The notes under the pieces: model-generated
Seen by the model: only the letters and a program-made list of their open reading frames with translations
What the model was told of the DNA's origin: nothing
The model's database searches: none
Translations under genes and position numbers: made by a program
DNA from: Nereocystis luetkeana
Taxonomy: Eukaryota > Sar > Phaeophyceae > Laminariales > Laminariaceae
NCBI GenBank assembly: GCA_031213475.1
Contig: JARUPZ010000003.1
Location: 10,505,963-10,569,962, forward strand
DNA: 64,000 nucleotides
Reading direction: 5' to 3'
Shown: positions 61,325 through 64,000 of the stretch, one piece after another
How the letters are laid out: each line of letters opens with the position of its first letter
How positions within the stretch are numbered: the first letter of the stretch is position 1

Positions 61325-63861
61325 CTCTTCCAGTACCTCGAGGGCGGGGGAAGGTACCGGGTCCGTGGTGGTAATGACGATGGCGCCTTCCTTCAGCGCG
61401 GCCACCGCAGCCGCCATCTTTTTCATCAGGTCGTCGTCGAAGCAAGTGCTGTTGGCGAACACCACGTCTCCTGCAACACCGCCAACGCAAAAAAAAACAA
61501 AAAAAAACGACTTTTAGAACGAAATATACCAAGGCCATGGAACCCCCCCCACACGCCTAGGGCATGACGTCGATCCCCACTTCACCATCTACCACTCTGG
61601 TCGCCAATACAAGGACCATTTACACATTAACATAAAGACCAAGCGGTTCTTAAATTTGGGGCCAGAGTGGTGGGCGTTTCGAGGCAGCTGTGTTCCCCGA
61701 TATTGTGTGATCTGTATGATCTAACTCATGTTGACGGGTGGCACCGGTATAATCTGCACAAACCTGCATGATATCTAGCACGGGGGGGACCGTAGTTAAT
61801 AGGACCAAATATTGTCAGTAAAAATGGTCAAATATATAGGTTTTTGTGTGTATCATACCAGTAGGTCCTATTAACTATGGTCCCCCGTAATAGCACACGT
61901 TTCCTGGAGGTTGGATCTGTGTTATGCATAGCCTGCGCAAACCTCTCTTCACGACGACAAGTTAGGATTTAGATGGTCTGGATGATCTATCTGTAGATAG
62001 ATAGATAGCTCGTGATCTATATCTGTCCGAGCTGTTTACACGTTCGGCGCGGGGATACGAAGCCCTCCCCCCCCATCACCCATCGCATCGGTCACAATCC
62101 CAGCAGCGCAGCATGTCTCACACGGCATCGACCACACAGCACGGAGCATCGTCACATCATCACATGCCGTCATCGCACTGGCCTTATCGCACGACACAGT
62201 GGCACGACTTCATCACATGACACCCGTCACACGACACCATCACACGACATCATGGCACGCCATGACAACTTCACCACATCAGTACATCACACTACGGCTG
62301 TCTGTATTGGCCGGCCAACGGAATGAGGGGTGGGGGGGGGGGAAGGGGTGACGCTCGGGAGCTCCCGACGGACTTCTTCACGGTTGGTTCCCCACTATCG
62401 ATACGTATATCTCTTTCGAGCAGCTACATAGCTGTCAAACGTGATGCTCGTCGATAGCAGGCTTCTTGGGGTAGCAGTAGTACATACTGAAGAGTAGTGC
62501 GGTGGGTTGACCCAGCAAGGGCTTTGACTGGCAGGAGGAAACGGCACCGGTGGTCAGACCCCCCCCTCCCCCCGCGCATGGTTCAGGCAATGTCTGCCTG
62601 GTCGGTGAAAACCCGACGTGCTCCGTCCCGGCATTGTGGGGATGCGAGGGTCTATGGGCATACGACTACTGCCATGCATGACATGAGCACACCCCATACC
62701 CCCCCTTGTCACGAAATATGAGCCTAAGATGACGTTGACGACGCCTTGCCATGCTGAAAGCAGATACGTATAACAAAGTTTCTCAAGCTACGTACGCACC
62801 AGGTACGGGATAAGGTTATGCTGTAAATTTGCGATCAGTAGGGTGCTAGTCTTTTTTGGGCGCCTGATGGAACATCATGGCCTTCGTACACTATTTTTAG
62901 TGTTGGGAGGCGGTCCGTCTAGGAGTCAAACCACGGGATTCTTTGGTAGTGTATCGCTACTGGGTAAGGTGGCGTTGTGATGGCTTTTTGAGCACGACAC
63001 GGTGCCTTCAACGATTGCACACGAAGCAAACAACGTTCGGCTCGACGACCTGCACGTATCGTATGGTTCCCTAAGGTTGAGTTGTGAATTATGGAACAGG
63101 GGGCGGGGCGGGGGGGCACTCGAGGAGGTCCTGAAGCTGGGAACGTGTTTTTTCCTTTTCGAAACCACCCACGTACTTATATTCGGGATGTTCCCTTGGC
63201 CCAGGTTGCTGCGGTACTCGATACACCTCAAAGGGAGCCCTGACATATCCCGCGAGCAATGCCATCGAAGGGGATACCCTCCAACTTCGCGAGGACCAAG
63301 AGAAAAAAATGAAAGCAGGCTCGAGGCGCGCAAAACCAACCGATATCATCTACCAGGTGTTTCACTCTGATTTTGAACCGCGCAACAAACCGAGGATCAT
63401 TTACTTGACCTACTATTACGGGAGACCATAGTAAATAGGACTAAATCTTGTTGCTAAAACTAGGGAAAATATTTAGCTTCTTGTGTGTGCCGTAGGTCCT
63501 ACTTGCTATGGTCCCCCGTAATACAAGTTTGAGCGGCGAACACAACCGATTAAACGTTCGTTGGCCACTATGATCACCACTCAACCGTCATCATCATCAC
63601 CATCACCATCACCGTCATCATCATCATCAGTCACTCAGCCGTCATCGTCGCCATCGTTACCCAACGACTCTTTCGACTCGTTCGAACAAAAGAGCGATCC
63701 CCCTTGCGAGTAGTGGGAGGAGAGGCGAAGCTAGCAAACCAACGGTCCTCACCGTCAGACCACTCCAAAAGGGTGAAGTCTCCGCATACGAACTCCACCT
63801 CCGCTGTGGCTCCTTTCGATCCGCCGACGGTGACGGCATTCTTCAGCCCGCCTTCCCACCT
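61325..63861 (-). CDS. DOT1-like SAM methyltransferase, two internal exons (partial)
   Basis: Two minus-strand exons join in phase: 63861-63753 (acceptor TTCCAG, donor GACG|GTGAGG) and 61470-61325 (acceptor TTGCAG, donor GAAGAG|GTGAGC). The split Gly codon is completed across the 2.28-kb intron. The product reads EVEFVCGDFTLLEWSDG, then DVVFANSTCFDDDLMKKMA, a helix, LKEGAIVITTT and ALEVLEE. This order (acidic GDF strand, VVFxNSTCF strand-loop, LKEG turn before the next strand) matches the C-terminal half of the class I methyltransferase fold of DOT1-type proteins, which methylate histone H3 Lys79 in animals and fungi. The SAM-binding N-terminal half lies beyond the right edge and the last exon was not located. 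Substrate is inference. Confidence 0.6.
61775..61892. mobile_element. MITE family A, in the DOT1-like intron
   Basis: The left end is degraded (TAGCACGGGGGGGACCGTAG) and the right end intact. A short extra ATACCAGT interrupts the right arm where sisters read ATACCATAGG. Confidence 0.85.
61893..63413. other. Intron sequence, no gene seen
   Basis: A CATCACA/CGACA-type low-complexity stretch lies at about 62080-62300. A family D 3' part (62580-62702) follows. ORFs near 63000 lack recognisable domains. Confidence 0.5.
62580..62702 (+). repeat. Family D repeat, 3' part
   Basis: Core CTGCCTGGTCGGTGAAAACC to GCCATGCATGACATG, then a C-rich end. Confidence 0.8.
63414..63523. mobile_element. MITE family A, in the DOT1-like intron, second
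   Basis: A full but diverged copy, ends TATTACGGGAGACCATAG and TATGGTCCCCCGTAATA. Confidence 0.88.
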
Positions 63862-63967
63862 CTGGAAAAAAAAAAGAAAAAAGTTGGCGTGTACGGGACA
63901 GGAACACCGGGAGAGAATGCGCGGGGGTAGTGCAGGCGGTGACATTAATAGTGCCATTGCTGAAAAA

Positions 63968-64000
63968 TAGCAGGCGGGGGGGGCGGGGGGGGGGGGGGGG
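63968..64000. repeat. Poly-G tract at the window edge
   Basis: G runs broken by single C continue to the last base. Confidence 0.9.

Noticed and set aside
63583-63645. Possible coding His/Ser repeat
   Set aside because: A (CATCAT)-type microsatellite in the intergenic or intron sequence beside the DOT1-like exon.

Overview
This is nuclear DNA of a photosynthetic eukaryote, most likely a stramenopile and plausibly a brown alga. Two genes for plastid enzymes are present, gyrB (16 exons) and hemF (8 exons). All of their introns are GT-AG. Each N-terminus looks like a signal peptide followed by an Ala-Phe or Ser-Phe cleavage motif and a Ser/Thr/Arg-rich transit segment, which is the bipartite leader of secondary red-type plastids. 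Introns are long (about 0.2-3.7 kb) and full of repeats. The species assignment is inference.

Layout. (1) 1-11.7 kb: a candidate large inverted-repeat element. Three segments of a left arm (about 28-962) recur inverted in a right arm (about 8805-11690), enclosing a minus-strand Cys-rich ORF (5482-6453) with a frameshifted continuation. A small TA-flanked palindromic MITE (family A) and an internal duplication sit in it. (2) 11.7-19.7 kb: two copies of a non-LTR retrotransposon with an R2-like domain order. Copy 1 is nearly complete but broken by stops and a frameshift. Copy 2 is 5'-truncated and has a mutated catalytic motif. (3) 19.7-24.6 kb: minisatellites, an interstitial telomere-like tract and a degenerate satellite array. 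A MITE sits in the array and a 1-kb TIR element sits in the MITE. (4) 24.6-40.4 kb, minus strand: hemF, coproporphyrinogen III oxidase. (5) 40.4-40.7 kb: a compact shared promoter. (6) 40.7-55.6 kb, plus strand: gyrB, DNA gyrase subunit B. (7) 55.6-64 kb: repeats, a (CCCTA)n tract and two minus-strand exons of a DOT1-like SAM methyltransferase gene that runs off the right end.

The head-to-head hemF/gyrB pair suggests co-regulation of tetrapyrrole synthesis and plastid DNA topology. Both proteins should be made in the cytosol and imported into the plastid.

The most unusual signal is the 9-bp palindrome TACCWGGTA. I count 22 exact copies, about 0.5 expected by chance, all outside coding exons. 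In five pairs of paralogous repeats the filled copy has exactly 7 extra bp (CCWGGTA) at a TA dinucleotide. The word therefore behaves like an inserted scar, TA-CCWGG-TA. I know of no described system that explains it.
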